64,000 nucleotides of DNA, taken from contig JAAOXG010000008.1 of the NCBI GenBank assembly GCA_013036995.1, positions 1 through 64,000 on the forward strand, in the 5' to 3' direction. The notes under the pieces are model-generated. The model was not told where the DNA came from, searched no databases, and saw only the letters and a program-made list of their open reading frames with translations. A program made the position numbers and the translations under genes. Source of the DNA: Lacrimispora defluvii. Lineage in GTDB: Bacteria; Bacillota; Clostridia; Lachnospirales; Lachnospiraceae. Each line of letters begins with the position of its first letter. Position 1 is the first letter of the stretch. Positions 51,944 to 61,820 of the stretch are shown piece by piece.

Positions 51944-52878
51944 TGAAAGTCATATTTATGGGAACTCCTGATTTTTCGGTTCCTGCCCTTTGCTCACTGG
52001 TAGAAGCAGGGCATGAAGTTCTTGCTGTAGTTACCCAGCCGGATAAACCCAAGGGAAGAGGAAAAGAAGTTTCGATGACGCCGGTAAAGGAAAAGGCGCT
52101 GGAATATGGAATTCCCGTTTATCAGCCGGTGAAGGCAAGAGATCCTGAATTTGTAAAAATCCTGAAAGATTTAAACCCGGATGTGATGGTGGTCGCCGCT
52201 TTTGGACAGCTTCTTCCAAAAAGCATTTTAGATATACCAAGGTTTGGCTGTATCAATATCCATGCTTCCCTTCTTCCCAAATACCGTGGTGCATCACCAA
52301 TTCAATATGCGGTAATAAACGGGGAAGAGGTAAGCGGCATCACAACCATGATGATGGCAGAAGCTCTGGATACGGGAGATATGCTTGATCAGGAAGTTGT
52401 TGTTTTAGACAAAAAGGAGACTGGCGGAAGCCTGCATGAGAAGCTGAGCCAGGTGGGTGGAAATCTGCTTATCAAAACTCTGAAGAATATAGAAGACGGA
52501 ACTGCTGTTTTAAAAAAGCAGGATGAGTCGCAAATGTGTTATGTGGGAATGATCAAAAAAAACATGGGTGATATCGACTGGTCCATGGATGCGGTTTCCA
52601 TCGAACGGCTGATCCGTGGATTAAACCCCTGGCCAAGTGCTTACACAGACTGGGATGGAAAAGTAATAAAACTCTGGGATGCAGATGTGGTAGATCAGGA
52701 ATATGAAGGTGTCTGCGGTCAGGTAGTGGAAACCGGAAAGGATCATCTGGTGGTGAAAACCGGCAAAGGCGGACTATCCATTAAAGAACTTCAGCTGCAG
52801 GGAAAGAAGCGGATGGAGATCGGCGCCTTTTTACGGGGTTACCAGATCGAGAATGGAACTGTTTTTAAACATATGTAA
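51943..52878 (+). CDS. fmt: Methionyl-tRNA formyltransferase
   Basis: A 311-residue enzyme that formylates initiator Met-tRNA using 10-formyl-THF. Key blocks are MGTPDFSVPAL at the N terminus, the THF/catalytic segment NIHASLLPKYRGASPIQYAV and LDTGDML, then RGLNPWPSAYT leading to the C-terminal tRNA-binding barrel. Start ATG 51943 overlaps the def stop. Its cofactor supply would come in part from Fhs, encoded earlier in the window. Confidence 0.96.
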   Translation: MKVIFMGTPDFSVPALCSLVEAGHEVLAVVTQPDKPKGRGKEVSMTPVKEKALEYGIPVYQPVKARDPEFVKILKDLNPDVMVVAAFGQLLPKSILDIPRFGCINIHASLLPKYRGASPIQYAVINGEEVSGITTMMMAEALDTGDMLDQEVVVLDKKETGGSLHEKLSQVGGNLLIKTLKNIEDGTAVLKKQDESQMCYVGMIKKNMGDIDWSMDAVSIERLIRGLNPWPSAYTDWDGKVIKLWDADVVDQEYEGVCGQVVETGKDHLVVKTGKGGLSIKELQLQGKKRMEIGAFLRGYQIENGTVFKHM

Positions 52879-52917
52879 GGAATACAGACAGTATTTTCGG
52901 GAAAGGAGAATCTGATT

Positions 52918-53634
52918 ATGTATTATGGTGGAATGATGGGGTATTATATGGACCCCACCTGGATTTTTGTAATCATTGGTGCGTTGTTATCCATGGCTGC
53001 ATCTGCCAGGGTGACCAGTACTTTTAACAAATATTCCAAAGTAAGAAGTATGTCTGGAATGACAGGGGCAGAGGCAGCAAAGCGCCTTTTGAATTCCCAG
53101 GGTATTTATGATGTACAGGTAAGACCGGTCAGCGGAAGGCTGTCCGATCATTATGATCCCAGAACGAAAACCGTTAATTTATCCGATTCAGTCTATGATT
53201 CAACTTCAGTTGCAGCAATCGGTGTGGCAGCTCATGAATGCGGACATGCCATGCAGGATAATACGGGGTATGTGCCTTTAAAGTTACGAGGTGCCATTGT
53301 TCCTGCCGCTAATATCGGTTCTCAGGCTGCGCTGCCCGTTATTTTGCTGGGATTTTTTATCAGCGGTGCAGGCTCACCTTTAGTAAATATCGGTTTGATT
53401 CTGTTTTCACTGGCTGTTTTATTTCAGCTGGTTACACTCCCTGTTGAGTTTAATGCCTCCAGGAGAGCAGTGGTTTTACTGGGGCAGGTGGGAATTCTGG
53501 GAGATGAAGAACTGTCTCACACAAGAAAAGTGCTTGGAGCAGCGGCTCTTACCTATGTGGCAGCACTTGCGGCAACGGTACTTCAGCTGCTGAGACTTGT
53601 TATATTATTTGGAGGAAGAAGAGATAATGACTAA
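52918..53634 (+). CDS. YugP-like zinc metallopeptidase
   Basis: A 238-residue membrane protease of the Zn_peptidase_2 (YugP) family. The N-terminal helix (about 13-30) is followed by the catalytic HEXXH motif in VAAHECGHAMQD and two or three C-terminal hydrophobic helices. The N terminus MYYGGMMGYYMDPTW is typical. The physiological substrate is not known. AAAGGAGA lies upstream of the ATG. Its last 8 bp overlap the rsmB start, as is common in this conserved cluster. Confidence 0.9.
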   Translation: MYYGGMMGYYMDPTWIFVIIGALLSMAASARVTSTFNKYSKVRSMSGMTGAEAAKRLLNSQGIYDVQVRPVSGRLSDHYDPRTKTVNLSDSVYDSTSVAAIGVAAHECGHAMQDNTGYVPLKLRGAIVPAANIGSQAALPVILLGFFISGAGSPLVNIGLILFSLAVLFQLVTLPVEFNASRRAVVLLGQVGILGDEELSHTRKVLGAAALTYVAALAATVLQLLRLVILFGGRRDND

Positions 53635-54961
53635 AGACACAGACAGCAGGGAGATTGTACTGGATGTTCTCATGGAAATATTAGAACATTCTGCATACAG
53701 CCATTTAATCCTGCGTCAGGCCTTAAATAAATACCAGTATCTGGATAAAGCAGAACGTTCCTTTATAACCAGGACTGTTGAAGGAACAGTGGAATACTTA
53801 ATACAAATTGATTACGTCATTGACTTTTTCTCTTCAACAAAGGTAAAAAAGATGAAGCCGGTCATCCGCAGTATTCTGCGGATGTCGGTTTATCAGATTT
53901 TATATATGGACCGGATTCCGGATTCCGCTGTGTGCAATGAGGCAGTGAAGCTTGCTGCCAAACGGAAATTCGTTGGTCTAAAAGGATTTGTAAATGGTGT
54001 TTTGAGAAACATTTCAAGAAATAAAGAAACTCTGGTCTGGCCGGATGACAGCGTTCGCTATTCTGTTCCTGCCTGGATTGTTTCCATGTGGAATCAGGAT
54101 TATGGAACGGAAACTGCAAACACTGTTATGGCTTCATTTTTAGAAAACAGTAAAACCATCGTACGCTTAAACAGCTCAAAAGCGGGGAAAGATGAGATTC
54201 TTTCCAGCCTGAGGAAACAAAACGTACAGGTGGCAGAGTCAGGTATTTCAGAAGATATGGTTATTTTAGAAAAATTTGATTATATGGAAGGTCTGGAAGC
54301 CTTTCAAAAAGGTTACATTCAGGTTCAGGATATAAGCTCTGCTCTTGTGGGAGAAGCGGCAGATCCCAAAGAAGGAGATTTTTGCATTGACGTCTGCGGT
54401 GCACCGGGAGGAAAGAGCATCCATCTGGCGGATAAGCTGAATGGGACTGGTATGGTTGAGGTAAGGGATTTAACGGAATATAAGGTGAGTCTGATACAGG
54501 AGAATATTGACCGTTGCGGCTTTGACAATATGAGGGCAAAGATATGGGATGCACTGGTTCCTGATTCTGATTCCGTCGGAAAAGCAGATATCGTGCTTGC
54601 TGATCTTCCCTGCTCTGGTCTTGGTATTCTGGGAAGAAAACCTGATATTAAGTACAGGGTCAAGGCTGAGAATTTAGACGAACTGGCTTCTCTGCAAAGG
54701 GAAATCCTATCGGTTGTACAGACATATGTAAAACCAGGCGGAAAGCTTATATTTAGTACCTGTACCATAGATAAAAAAGAAAATGAAGAGAATTTTGCAT
54801 GGTTTTTAGAAAACTTTCCATTTCAGGCGGTTGATCTGGAGGAGAAATTCAAAGACCAGTTTCAGATAGATACCTTGAAACATGGATACATGCAGCTTTT
54901 GCCGGGAATTCATCCATGTGACGGATTTTTTATCGGTGTATTACAAAAAAAGGTAGAATAA
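53627..54961 (+). CDS. rsmB: 16S rRNA (cytosine-967-C5)-methyltransferase RsmB
   Basis: A 444-residue RNA methyltransferase. The N-terminal ~140 residues form a NusB-like helical domain; the SAM-binding motif is CIDVCGAPGGKSIHLA, and the two catalytic-cysteine blocks are LPCSGLGILGRKPD and STCTIDKKENEEN. ATG 53627 is taken because GGAGGAAGA precedes it; it overlaps the yugP stop. It is tightly linked to rlmN, only 1 bp downstream. Both modify rRNA. Confidence 0.94.
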   Translation: MTKDTDSREIVLDVLMEILEHSAYSHLILRQALNKYQYLDKAERSFITRTVEGTVEYLIQIDYVIDFFSSTKVKKMKPVIRSILRMSVYQILYMDRIPDSAVCNEAVKLAAKRKFVGLKGFVNGVLRNISRNKETLVWPDDSVRYSVPAWIVSMWNQDYGTETANTVMASFLENSKTIVRLNSSKAGKDEILSSLRKQNVQVAESGISEDMVILEKFDYMEGLEAFQKGYIQVQDISSALVGEAADPKEGDFCIDVCGAPGGKSIHLADKLNGTGMVEVRDLTEYKVSLIQENIDRCGFDNMRAKIWDALVPDSDSVGKADIVLADLPCSGLGILGRKPDIKYRVKAENLDELASLQREILSVVQTYVKPGGKLIFSTCTIDKKENEENFAWFLENFPFQAVDLEEKFKDQFQIDTLKHGYMQLLPGIHPCDGFFIGVLQKKVE

Positions 54962-54962
54962 G

Positions 54963-56000
54963 ATGGAAAGAACAGATATTAAATCTCTTAATCTGGAAGA
55001 ATTGACGGCTTTCCTGGTGTCTGCCGGAGAAAAGCCCTTTCGTGCGAAGCAGCTGTACGAATGGATTCATCAAAAACTGGCGGCCAGCTACGATGAAATG
55101 ACCAACCTTCCAAAAACTCTGAAGGAAAAACTGTCTGAGTTGGCAGAGCTTCCTTCTCTTACTGTTGTAGAAGAAAAGATCTCGCAGATAGACGGAACGA
55201 GAAAGTACTTATTTGGTCTTTCCGACGGCAATGTGATTGAAAGCGTACTGATGAAATACAAGCACGGCAATTCCGTGTGCATCTCCTCTCAGGTTGGATG
55301 CCGCATGGGCTGCCGCTTTTGTGCATCCACACTTGACGGGCTTGAACGGAATTTAAGCCCGGCTGAGATGCTGGATCAGATTTACAGGATTCAGAAGATT
55401 ACTGGTGAACGGGTATCCAACATCGTAGTCATGGGTTCGGGAGAACCACTTGACAATTATGAAAATCTGGTGCAGTTTATCCGCCTTCTCACTGATGAGA
55501 ATGGCTTAAACATCAGTCAGAGAAACGTAACGGTTTCCACCTGCGGAATTGTGCCTGGTATTTTAAAACTGGCTGAGGAGAAGTTTCAGATCACTCTGGC
55601 TCTTTCCCTTCATGCGCCAAATGATGAGGTGCGTAAAAGCCTGATGCCGGTAGCCAACCGGTATCCTCTTGCTGACGTACTTAAGGCGTGCCATACTTAT
55701 TTTGAAAAAACGGGAAGAAGAATTACATTTGAATACAGCCTGGTAAGCGGCGTAAATGACAACTTAAAAGAGGCCACTGCACTGGCAGCTCTTTTAAAAG
55801 CCCAGCATGGACATATTAATCTGATTCCGGTCAATCCCATTAAGGAACGGGATTATGTACAGTCTGACAGGAAGGCAATTGAGGCATTTAAAAATCTCCT
55901 TGAAAAAAACGGAATTAATGTTACTATTAGAAGAGAAATGGGCAGGGATATTAATGGTGCCTGCGGACAGCTTAGGAAAAGTTTTTTAAATCAGGAGTAA
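54963..56000 (+). CDS. rlmN: Dual-specificity rRNA/tRNA adenine-C2 methyltransferase RlmN
   Basis: A 345-residue radical SAM enzyme methylating A2503 of 23S rRNA and A37 of some tRNAs. The cluster motif is QVGCRMGCRFCAS (CX3CX2C), followed by MGSGEPLDNYEN and a SLHAPNDEVRKSLMPV block. The C-terminal GRDINGACGQLR holds the methyl-carrying Cys. The usual length is ~345. It lies 1 bp after rsmB and 20 bp before the phosphatase gene. Confidence 0.96.
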   Translation: MERTDIKSLNLEELTAFLVSAGEKPFRAKQLYEWIHQKLAASYDEMTNLPKTLKEKLSELAELPSLTVVEEKISQIDGTRKYLFGLSDGNVIESVLMKYKHGNSVCISSQVGCRMGCRFCASTLDGLERNLSPAEMLDQIYRIQKITGERVSNIVVMGSGEPLDNYENLVQFIRLLTDENGLNISQRNVTVSTCGIVPGILKLAEEKFQITLALSLHAPNDEVRKSLMPVANRYPLADVLKACHTYFEKTGRRITFEYSLVSGVNDNLKEATALAALLKAQHGHINLIPVNPIKERDYVQSDRKAIEAFKNLLEKNGINVTIRREMGRDINGACGQLRKSFLNQE

Positions 56001-56020
56001 AAGGAAGTGAGAATATTACG

Positions 56021-56764
56021 ATGAAGGCTTGTGCTATGACGGATACCGGAAGAGTCCGTTCGGCAAATCAGGACTATGTTTTTTCTTCAATTGAGCCTGT
56101 GGGTGTGCTGCCTAATCTGTTTCTTGTGGCAGATGGCATGGGAGGGCATCAGGCTGGAGATTATGCTTCCAGGTTTATTGCCGAAAATCTGGTGGCTCAT
56201 TTTAAGATGGCAAAAGACACCGGTACGGTTGCGGTACTGAAAGATGGAATTGAAAAGGTGAACCAGTTACTGTATCAGGAATCTAAGAAAAAGCCGGAAT
56301 TAAACGGTATGGGTACTACTCTGGTCGCTGCTGTAGTTGAGGATTCAACCATGTATGTTGCAAATGTGGGAGACAGCCGCCTTTACTTAATCCGTAATCA
56401 GCTGAAACAGATTACAAGAGACCATTCTTATGTGGAAGAACTGGTATCATTAGGTCAGCTGGAACGGGGAAGCAAGGATTACCGGGAAAAGAAGAACATT
56501 ATAACCAGAGCTGTTGGGACGGAAGATAAGCTGGAGATTGATTTTTTTGAAGTCAGCCTGGAGCCGGGAGATTATATACTTTTGTGTTCTGACGGGCTTA
56601 GCAATATGCTGGAAGATGCTGAAATAGAGGAAATCATATGCTCGGAACTGGAACTGCCGGAGAAGGCAGAAAAATTAATTACAGTAGCCAATGATAATGG
56701 GGGGAAAGACAATATTGCTGTTGTTTTAATGGAACCTCAGCTTGGCAGGGAGGTAAGCTTATGA
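56021..56764 (+). CDS. stp: PP2C-type Ser/Thr protein phosphatase (Stp/PrpC)
   Basis: A 247-residue PPM-family phosphatase. Metal-binding and catalytic blocks in order: TDTGRVRSANQD, LVADGMGGHQAGD, GMGTTLVAA, VGDSRLYLIRN, LCSDGLSNML and NGGKDNIAVVL. It reverses phosphorylation by the PASTA kinase encoded downstream, with which it overlaps by 4 bp (ATGA). The pair is a conserved regulator of cell-wall growth in Firmicutes. Confidence 0.95.
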   Translation: MKACAMTDTGRVRSANQDYVFSSIEPVGVLPNLFLVADGMGGHQAGDYASRFIAENLVAHFKMAKDTGTVAVLKDGIEKVNQLLYQESKKKPELNGMGTTLVAAVVEDSTMYVANVGDSRLYLIRNQLKQITRDHSYVEELVSLGQLERGSKDYREKKNIITRAVGTEDKLEIDFFEVSLEPGDYILLCSDGLSNMLEDAEIEEIICSELELPEKAEKLITVANDNGGKDNIAVVLMEPQLGREVSL

Positions 56765-58917
56765 TTTTGAGACCGGGGACATTTTTACAGGACAGATATG
56801 AAATACTGGAACAAATCGGTTCCGGAGGTATGTCAGATGTGTATAAGGCCCTGTGCCATAAATTAAACCGCCTGGTTGCCATTAAAGTATTAAAGGAAGA
56901 ATTCAGTTCTGACAGTAATTTTGTCGGTAAGTTTAAAATGGAGGCCCAGTCAGCGGCCAGACTTTCCCATCCTAATATTGTTAATATTTATGATGTTGTG
57001 GATGAGGGTGACCTTCATTTTATTGTTATGGAATTAATTGAAGGAATTACATTAAAAAATTATATTATGAAAAAAGGCTGCCTTGATATTAAGGAAGCCA
57101 TCGGTATTGCCATGCAGGTTGCACAGGGAATTGCGGCAGCCCATGAACAGGGAATTATTCACCGTGATATCAAGCCCCAGAATATTATCATTGCCAGAGA
57201 CGGGAAAGTTAAGGTGGCAGATTTCGGTATTGCCAGAGCAGCGTCCTCCCAGACAATGAGTGCAACAGCAGTAGGATCGGTACACTACATATCGCCGGAA
57301 CAGGCGCGTGGAGGCTACAGCGATGTGAGAAGTGATATTTATTCACTTGGTATCACATTATATGAGATGGTCGCCGGCAGAGTGCCGTTTCAGGGAGATA
57401 ATACTGTAACAGTAGCCCTGGCACATTTAGAATCTGTGATTACGCCGCCCAGTTATTTTAATGAGATGATTCCAGTAGCATTAGAAAACATCATATTAAA
57501 GAGCACTGAGAAAAAACCGGAATACCGATATGCAAATATGTACGAGGTAATTTCAGACCTGCGTAAGGCTCTGGTTAATCCAAACGGGGATTTTGTACAG
57601 AACCATCCGCCTGTGGATGATTCACAGACCGTTATTATTGGAAAACCGGAACTGGAGCAGATCCGTTCCGGCCGCAAGCCTCAGACAGAGCAGCCGGTAA
57701 AACGAACCCCAAAAGGGCAGGAATATGGCCAGAAATACCAGTCATCGTCCAATTACGACGAGCAGCCGGGACCTGGCAGAAACAGAAGAAATAATAATGA
57801 CGAAGATATCAATCCCAAGATTGAAAAGCTTTTAACTGCGGCAGGAGTGGTAACTGCCATTATTATTGTTGTAATTCTGGCAATCGTATTTTCCAAAGTG
57901 GGCGGATTATTCCGTTCCGGATCTGGAAAAGAATCGGTTGCAACTACAGCTGCCCCCACGGAAGAGACTCTCAGCGAAAAGCAGGTGAAAATGCCTGATG
58001 TCAGTGGTCTTGATTCTGAAACTGCAGAAAAGAAGTTAAAGGACAACGGCGGTCTGTATATGAAAATCAGTGAATATGAGTATTCGGATACGGTCGATAA
58101 GGGAGATGTGATTTCCCAGGATCCAAAGGCAGATACCATTGTGGATAAATACTCTGCTGTCTATGTGGTAATCAGTAACGGACCAGAGAAGGCATCCATT
58201 GACTTGAAAAAGCTGGAACTTGAATCTATGGATACCGCTTCTGCAAAGTCTCTGCTGGAAGGCAAGGGACTGGTTGTCAATGTAGAACAGAAAAACAGCG
58301 ATACCGTAGCGGCAGGTAAGGTAATCAGTTATAGCCCGGGTGAGGCAAAAGAGGGAGAAACCATTACCCTGTTTTCCAGCAGCGGCCCGGCACTGGTCAA
58401 TCCGGTTGTTGTGCCTAATCTGGCAGGACAGACACAGGAGGTTGCAGTAGAGATGCTTGCTGACGCCCAGCTGGTTCAGGGAACCGTTACCGAAGCTTCT
58501 TCTGAGACAGTGGCAAGAGGCAATGTCATCAGTCAGTCTGTTGCGGCGGGAAGTCAGGTGGAATCAGGAAGTGCTGTGAATTTTGTAATCAGCACAGGAA
58601 ACGGACAGGAATCCAAGTATAAATACCTGGCCTCCATTGACAAATCCTTTTCCCTTCAAAATATCATTGGTCCGGGATCAGGAAGTACCCAGCTGACATT
58701 AAAAATCCAGCTGAGACAGTCAGTAAACGGACAGGATACCGTTCGGGAACTCATGGGACCTACAACGTTAAAAGGGGATCAGTTGCTTCCGGTTTCGTTT
58801 AAAAATATAGAGGGTGCCTATAATGTAACAAGCGGGTCAGTAGAAATTGTTAATGTGGAAACAGGTGAGGTGGTTAATTCTTACGCAATCACCTTTGTAG
58901 CTGTTCCACAATCCTAA
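56761..58917 (+). CDS. prkC: PASTA-domain Ser/Thr protein kinase (PrkC/Stk1)
   Basis: A 718-residue membrane kinase. Kinase domain about 12-270: GSGGMSDVYKA, VAIKVLKEE (Lys), HRDIKPQNIII, VADFGIARA, and GSVHYISPEQARGG. A Gln/Pro/Asn-rich juxtamembrane region precedes one helix at about 356-378. Three PASTA repeats lie at about 409-476, 478-545 and 550-618, followed by a ~100-residue C-terminal domain that I do not recognise. It senses muropeptides or lipid II and controls growth, and in spore formers germination. The phosphatase gene is upstream. Confidence 0.95.
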   Translation: MILRPGTFLQDRYEILEQIGSGGMSDVYKALCHKLNRLVAIKVLKEEFSSDSNFVGKFKMEAQSAARLSHPNIVNIYDVVDEGDLHFIVMELIEGITLKNYIMKKGCLDIKEAIGIAMQVAQGIAAAHEQGIIHRDIKPQNIIIARDGKVKVADFGIARAASSQTMSATAVGSVHYISPEQARGGYSDVRSDIYSLGITLYEMVAGRVPFQGDNTVTVALAHLESVITPPSYFNEMIPVALENIILKSTEKKPEYRYANMYEVISDLRKALVNPNGDFVQNHPPVDDSQTVIIGKPELEQIRSGRKPQTEQPVKRTPKGQEYGQKYQSSSNYDEQPGPGRNRRNNNDEDINPKIEKLLTAAGVVTAIIIVVILAIVFSKVGGLFRSGSGKESVATTAAPTEETLSEKQVKMPDVSGLDSETAEKKLKDNGGLYMKISEYEYSDTVDKGDVISQDPKADTIVDKYSAVYVVISNGPEKASIDLKKLELESMDTASAKSLLEGKGLVVNVEQKNSDTVAAGKVISYSPGEAKEGETITLFSSSGPALVNPVVVPNLAGQTQEVAVEMLADAQLVQGTVTEASSETVARGNVISQSVAAGSQVESGSAVNFVISTGNGQESKYKYLASIDKSFSLQNIIGPGSGSTQLTLKIQLRQSVNGQDTVRELMGPTTLKGDQLLPVSFKNIEGAYNVTSGSVEIVNVETGEVVNSYAITFVAVPQS

Positions 58918-58927
58918 GGAAGCGTAT

Positions 58928-59806
58928 ATGACAGGAAAAATATTAAAAGGGATTGCTGGATTTTATTATGTCCACAGTAAGGAAGGAAATCTTTACGAAT
59001 GTAAGGCCAAGGGAATATTCCGGAACAGAAATGTGAAGCCTCTTGTAGGAGATGATGTGGAGATTACCGTTCTTAATGAAGCGGAGCGGATAGGAAACAT
59101 TGAAGAGATTTTGCCCAGAAAAAATGCTTTGGTGCGCCCTGCTGTTGCCAATGTGGATCAGGCACTGGTTGTGTTTTCCATTACCCACCCGGAACCTAAT
59201 TTCAATTTGCTGGATCGTTTTCTGGTAATGATGGAATCTCAGGATGTGCCCGTTCATATCTGCTTTAATAAAATAGATCTGTCAGAACATGAAAAAATGG
59301 CAGATCTGCGTAAGATGTATGAGGCAGCCGGTTATCCCGTTTATTTTACAAGCATTTATGAGAATAAAGGAATTGAGACCGTGAGAGATATTCTTGCAGG
59401 AAAAACCACGGTTCTGGCCGGACCATCCGGTGTTGGTAAGTCATCCCTGACCAATCTGCTTTATCCGGAAGCGGAGATGGAAACTGCACGGATCAGTGAA
59501 AAGATCCAGAGGGGGAAACATACCACCAGACACTCGGAGCTATTTGGAATTGGCAACCAGACCTATATGATGGATACACCCGGCTTTAGCTCCATGTATT
59601 TAGAGGACATGGAGTGTGGCCGGTTAAAGGAATATTTTCCTGAATTTGAACCCTATGAGACAGACTGCCGATTTTTGGGCTGTGTGCACATTGGCGAGAA
59701 AGTCTGCGGCGTAAAAGATGCTGTCACAGAAGGAAAAATCAGTCAGAGCCGTTATGATAATTACCGGCTACTGTATGAGGAACTGAAAGAAAAAAGGAGA
59801 TACTAA
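58928..59806 (+). CDS. rsgA: Ribosome small-subunit-dependent GTPase A
   Basis: A 292-residue circularly permuted GTPase that assists late 30S assembly. OB-fold at the N terminus, then G4 FNKIDLSEHE, G1 GPSGVGKSSLTNLL and G3 DTPGFSS, in the permuted order. A C-terminal zinc knuckle follows: CRFLGCVHIGEKVCGVKD, with Cys/Cys/His/Cys ligands. It lies in the usual prkC-rsgA-rpe-thiN order, 10 bp after prkC and 1 bp before rpe. Confidence 0.96.
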   Translation: MTGKILKGIAGFYYVHSKEGNLYECKAKGIFRNRNVKPLVGDDVEITVLNEAERIGNIEEILPRKNALVRPAVANVDQALVVFSITHPEPNFNLLDRFLVMMESQDVPVHICFNKIDLSEHEKMADLRKMYEAAGYPVYFTSIYENKGIETVRDILAGKTTVLAGPSGVGKSSLTNLLYPEAEMETARISEKIQRGKHTTRHSELFGIGNQTYMMDTPGFSSMYLEDMECGRLKEYFPEFEPYETDCRFLGCVHIGEKVCGVKDAVTEGKISQSRYDNYRLLYEELKEKRRY

Positions 59807-59807
59807 C

Positions 59808-60470
59808 ATGCTTATACTTGCCCCCTCAATCTTAGCGGCAGACTTTAAAAATCTTGGACAACAGGTGACCGATACTGCAAATGCGGGAGCCCGGTATATT
59901 CATCTCGATGTAATGGATGGAGCGTTTGTACCCAGCATTTCATTTGGAATGCCGGTGATTGCCAGCCTTAGAAGCTGCACAGACCGTATATTTGATGTTC
60001 ATATGATGGTGGAGGAACCGGGGCGATATGTTTCAGATATTAAAGCGGCCGGTGCGGATTTAATCTGCGTTCATGCGGAGGCCTGCAGGCATTTAGACAG
60101 GACGGTTAACCAGATTAAGGAAGCCGGACTAAAAGCCGGGGTTGCGTTAAATCCTGCCACCCCACTGTCTGTCCTTGACTGCATTTTGCCAGAACTGGAT
60201 ATGGTGCTGATTATGACTGTGAATCCAGGATTCGGCGGACAGAAATTTATACCGTACACATTGGAAAAGGTAAGGAATCTGCGCTCTATGATAAAACAGC
60301 GGGGACTGGATATTGATATTCAGGTTGATGGTGGTGTTACCTGCGATAATGTGAGAGATCTCATTGAAGCAGGCGCCAATGTTTTTGTAGCAGGATCTGC
60401 TGTATTTAAAGGTGACGCAGCAGCCAATACCAGAAAATTTTTGGATATTTTTGAGGAATATGAAAGGTGA
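59808..60470 (+). CDS. rpe: Ribulose-phosphate 3-epimerase
   Basis: A 220-residue TIM-barrel epimerase that interconverts ribulose-5-P and xylulose-5-P in the pentose phosphate pathway. Motifs visible: APSILAADF, HLDVMDGAFVPSISFG, DVHMMVE, MTVNPGFGGQKF and QVDGGVTCDN. The length is typical. The start lies 1 bp after the rsgA stop. Its 3' end overlaps the thiN start (GTGA). Confidence 0.96.
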   Translation: MLILAPSILAADFKNLGQQVTDTANAGARYIHLDVMDGAFVPSISFGMPVIASLRSCTDRIFDVHMMVEEPGRYVSDIKAAGADLICVHAEACRHLDRTVNQIKEAGLKAGVALNPATPLSVLDCILPELDMVLIMTVNPGFGGQKFIPYTLEKVRNLRSMIKQRGLDIDIQVDGGVTCDNVRDLIEAGANVFVAGSAVFKGDAAANTRKFLDIFEEYER

Positions 60471-61126
60471 AAGAACGTACTGGATTAATCGTTACGGGAG
60501 GAACCATTGATTTTGATTTTGCCAGGAGTTACCTGGCAGATCAGACCTTTGATAAGATCATAGCAGTTGACGGAGGACTTACAGCCCTGTCAAAGCTTGA
60601 ACGAAAGCCGGATGCGGTAGTGGGTGATTTTGATACTGTGGAAGAATCGGTTCTTTCCCAATACCGGAGCTTTTCAGGAGAGATCACATGGGATATACAC
60701 AAGCCGGAAAAGGATGAGACAGATACAGAGCTGGCTATTTCTACCGCTATGAATTTAGGGTGCAGGCAGCTTGTACTTCTTGGCGCAACGGGAGGCAGGC
60801 TTGATCACTTTATGGGCAATCTTCATCTGCTTTATTTCTGTTTAAAGCAGGGAGTGAATGCTTCCATTGTAGATTCAAAAAACTACATTACCATTTTAGA
60901 TAAAGGAAGAGTATTTGAAGCGGAAAAGATGTGGGGGACTTATATTTCCTTTCTTCCGCTGAGTATGGAAGTAAAAGGAATTACTCTTACTGGATTTAAA
61001 TACCCTCTTACGAAAAAAGATATTTCCATAGGGACAAGCCTTTGCATCAGCAATGAACTGACGGGAAAGACCGGTTCCATTGAATTTGATTCCGGTGTAC
61101 TGATCTGCGTGGAATCCCACGATTAG
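60467..61126 (+). CDS. thiN: Thiamine diphosphokinase
   Basis: A 219-residue enzyme of the TPK family converting thiamine to thiamine diphosphate using ATP. Motifs: VDGGLTALSKLERKPDAVVGDFDT, KDETDTELAIS, LLGATGGRLDHFMGNLHLL. The start is GTG 60467, overlapping the rpe stop by 4 bp, which marks tight coupling. It ends the run that began at priA. Confidence 0.93.
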   Translation: MKERTGLIVTGGTIDFDFARSYLADQTFDKIIAVDGGLTALSKLERKPDAVVGDFDTVEESVLSQYRSFSGEITWDIHKPEKDETDTELAISTAMNLGCRQLVLLGATGGRLDHFMGNLHLLYFCLKQGVNASIVDSKNYITILDKGRVFEAEKMWGTYISFLPLSMEVKGITLTGFKYPLTKKDISIGTSLCISNELTGKTGSIEFDSGVLICVESHD

Positions 61127-61222
61127 ACTGGTATGACTTAATAAGTCAAAACTGGATATTTATATCATTCCACTTGCGTGCTAAGATTAAGTGCAAATAA
61201 AGCAGCAAGGGAGGAATTATCC

Positions 61223-61810
61223 ATGAATCAGACAAATAAGACCATTCACAAAGTTTCAATGACCGGGCTTTTTGCAGCCATGTCTTATGTGGTTTTCACA
61301 TTTCTTCAGTTTAAAATAACACTTCCTGGAGGAGATGCCACTTCCATTCACTTAGGCAATGCGGTCTGTGTACTTGGTGCACTGCTTCTTGGCGGATTAT
61401 ATGGCGGTCTTGGCGGTGCCATCGGGATGACCATCGGTGATTTATTCGATCCGGTTTATATTATTTATGCTCCAAAGACATTTGTTTTAAAATTGTGTAT
61501 CGGACTGATTACAGGATTGGTTGCCCATCGGATTGGGAAGATCAATGAATCCAATAACAGCAGGCATATCTTAAAGTGGACCATACTGGCGGCAGCCGCC
61601 GGACTTTTATTTAATGTGATTTTTGACCCTGTGGTGGGATATTTTTACAAGCTTCTTATTCTTGGAAAACCGGCAGCAGACCTGGCTCTGGTTTACAACG
61701 TAGCTTCCACCTCCATCAATGCGGTAACTTCGGGGATTGTATCTGTTCTGATTTATATGCCCCTTAGAAATGCTTTGGTTCGGTCAGGATTATTTTCCAG
61801 AATATCTTAG
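61223..61810 (+). CDS. ECF transporter S component, probably vitamin B6-related
   Basis: A 195-residue membrane protein with five to six helices. The family motifs are SMTGLFAAMSYVVFTFLQF, IHLGNAVCVLGALLLGGLYG and AIGMTIGDLFDPVYIIYAPK, as in ECF substrate-binding components. The A/EcfT module is not in this window. ATG 61223 follows GGGAGGAATT; the longer frame is unsupported. It is followed at once by pyridoxal/pyridoxine kinase, so a B6 vitamer is the likely substrate (as for PdxU-type components). Specificity is inferred from context only. Confidence 0.82.
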   Translation: MNQTNKTIHKVSMTGLFAAMSYVVFTFLQFKITLPGGDATSIHLGNAVCVLGALLLGGLYGGLGGAIGMTIGDLFDPVYIIYAPKTFVLKLCIGLITGLVAHRIGKINESNNSRHILKWTILAAAAGLLFNVIFDPVVGYFYKLLILGKPAADLALVYNVASTSINAVTSGIVSVLIYMPLRNALVRSGLFSRIS

Positions 61811-61820
61811 GAGCATTCGT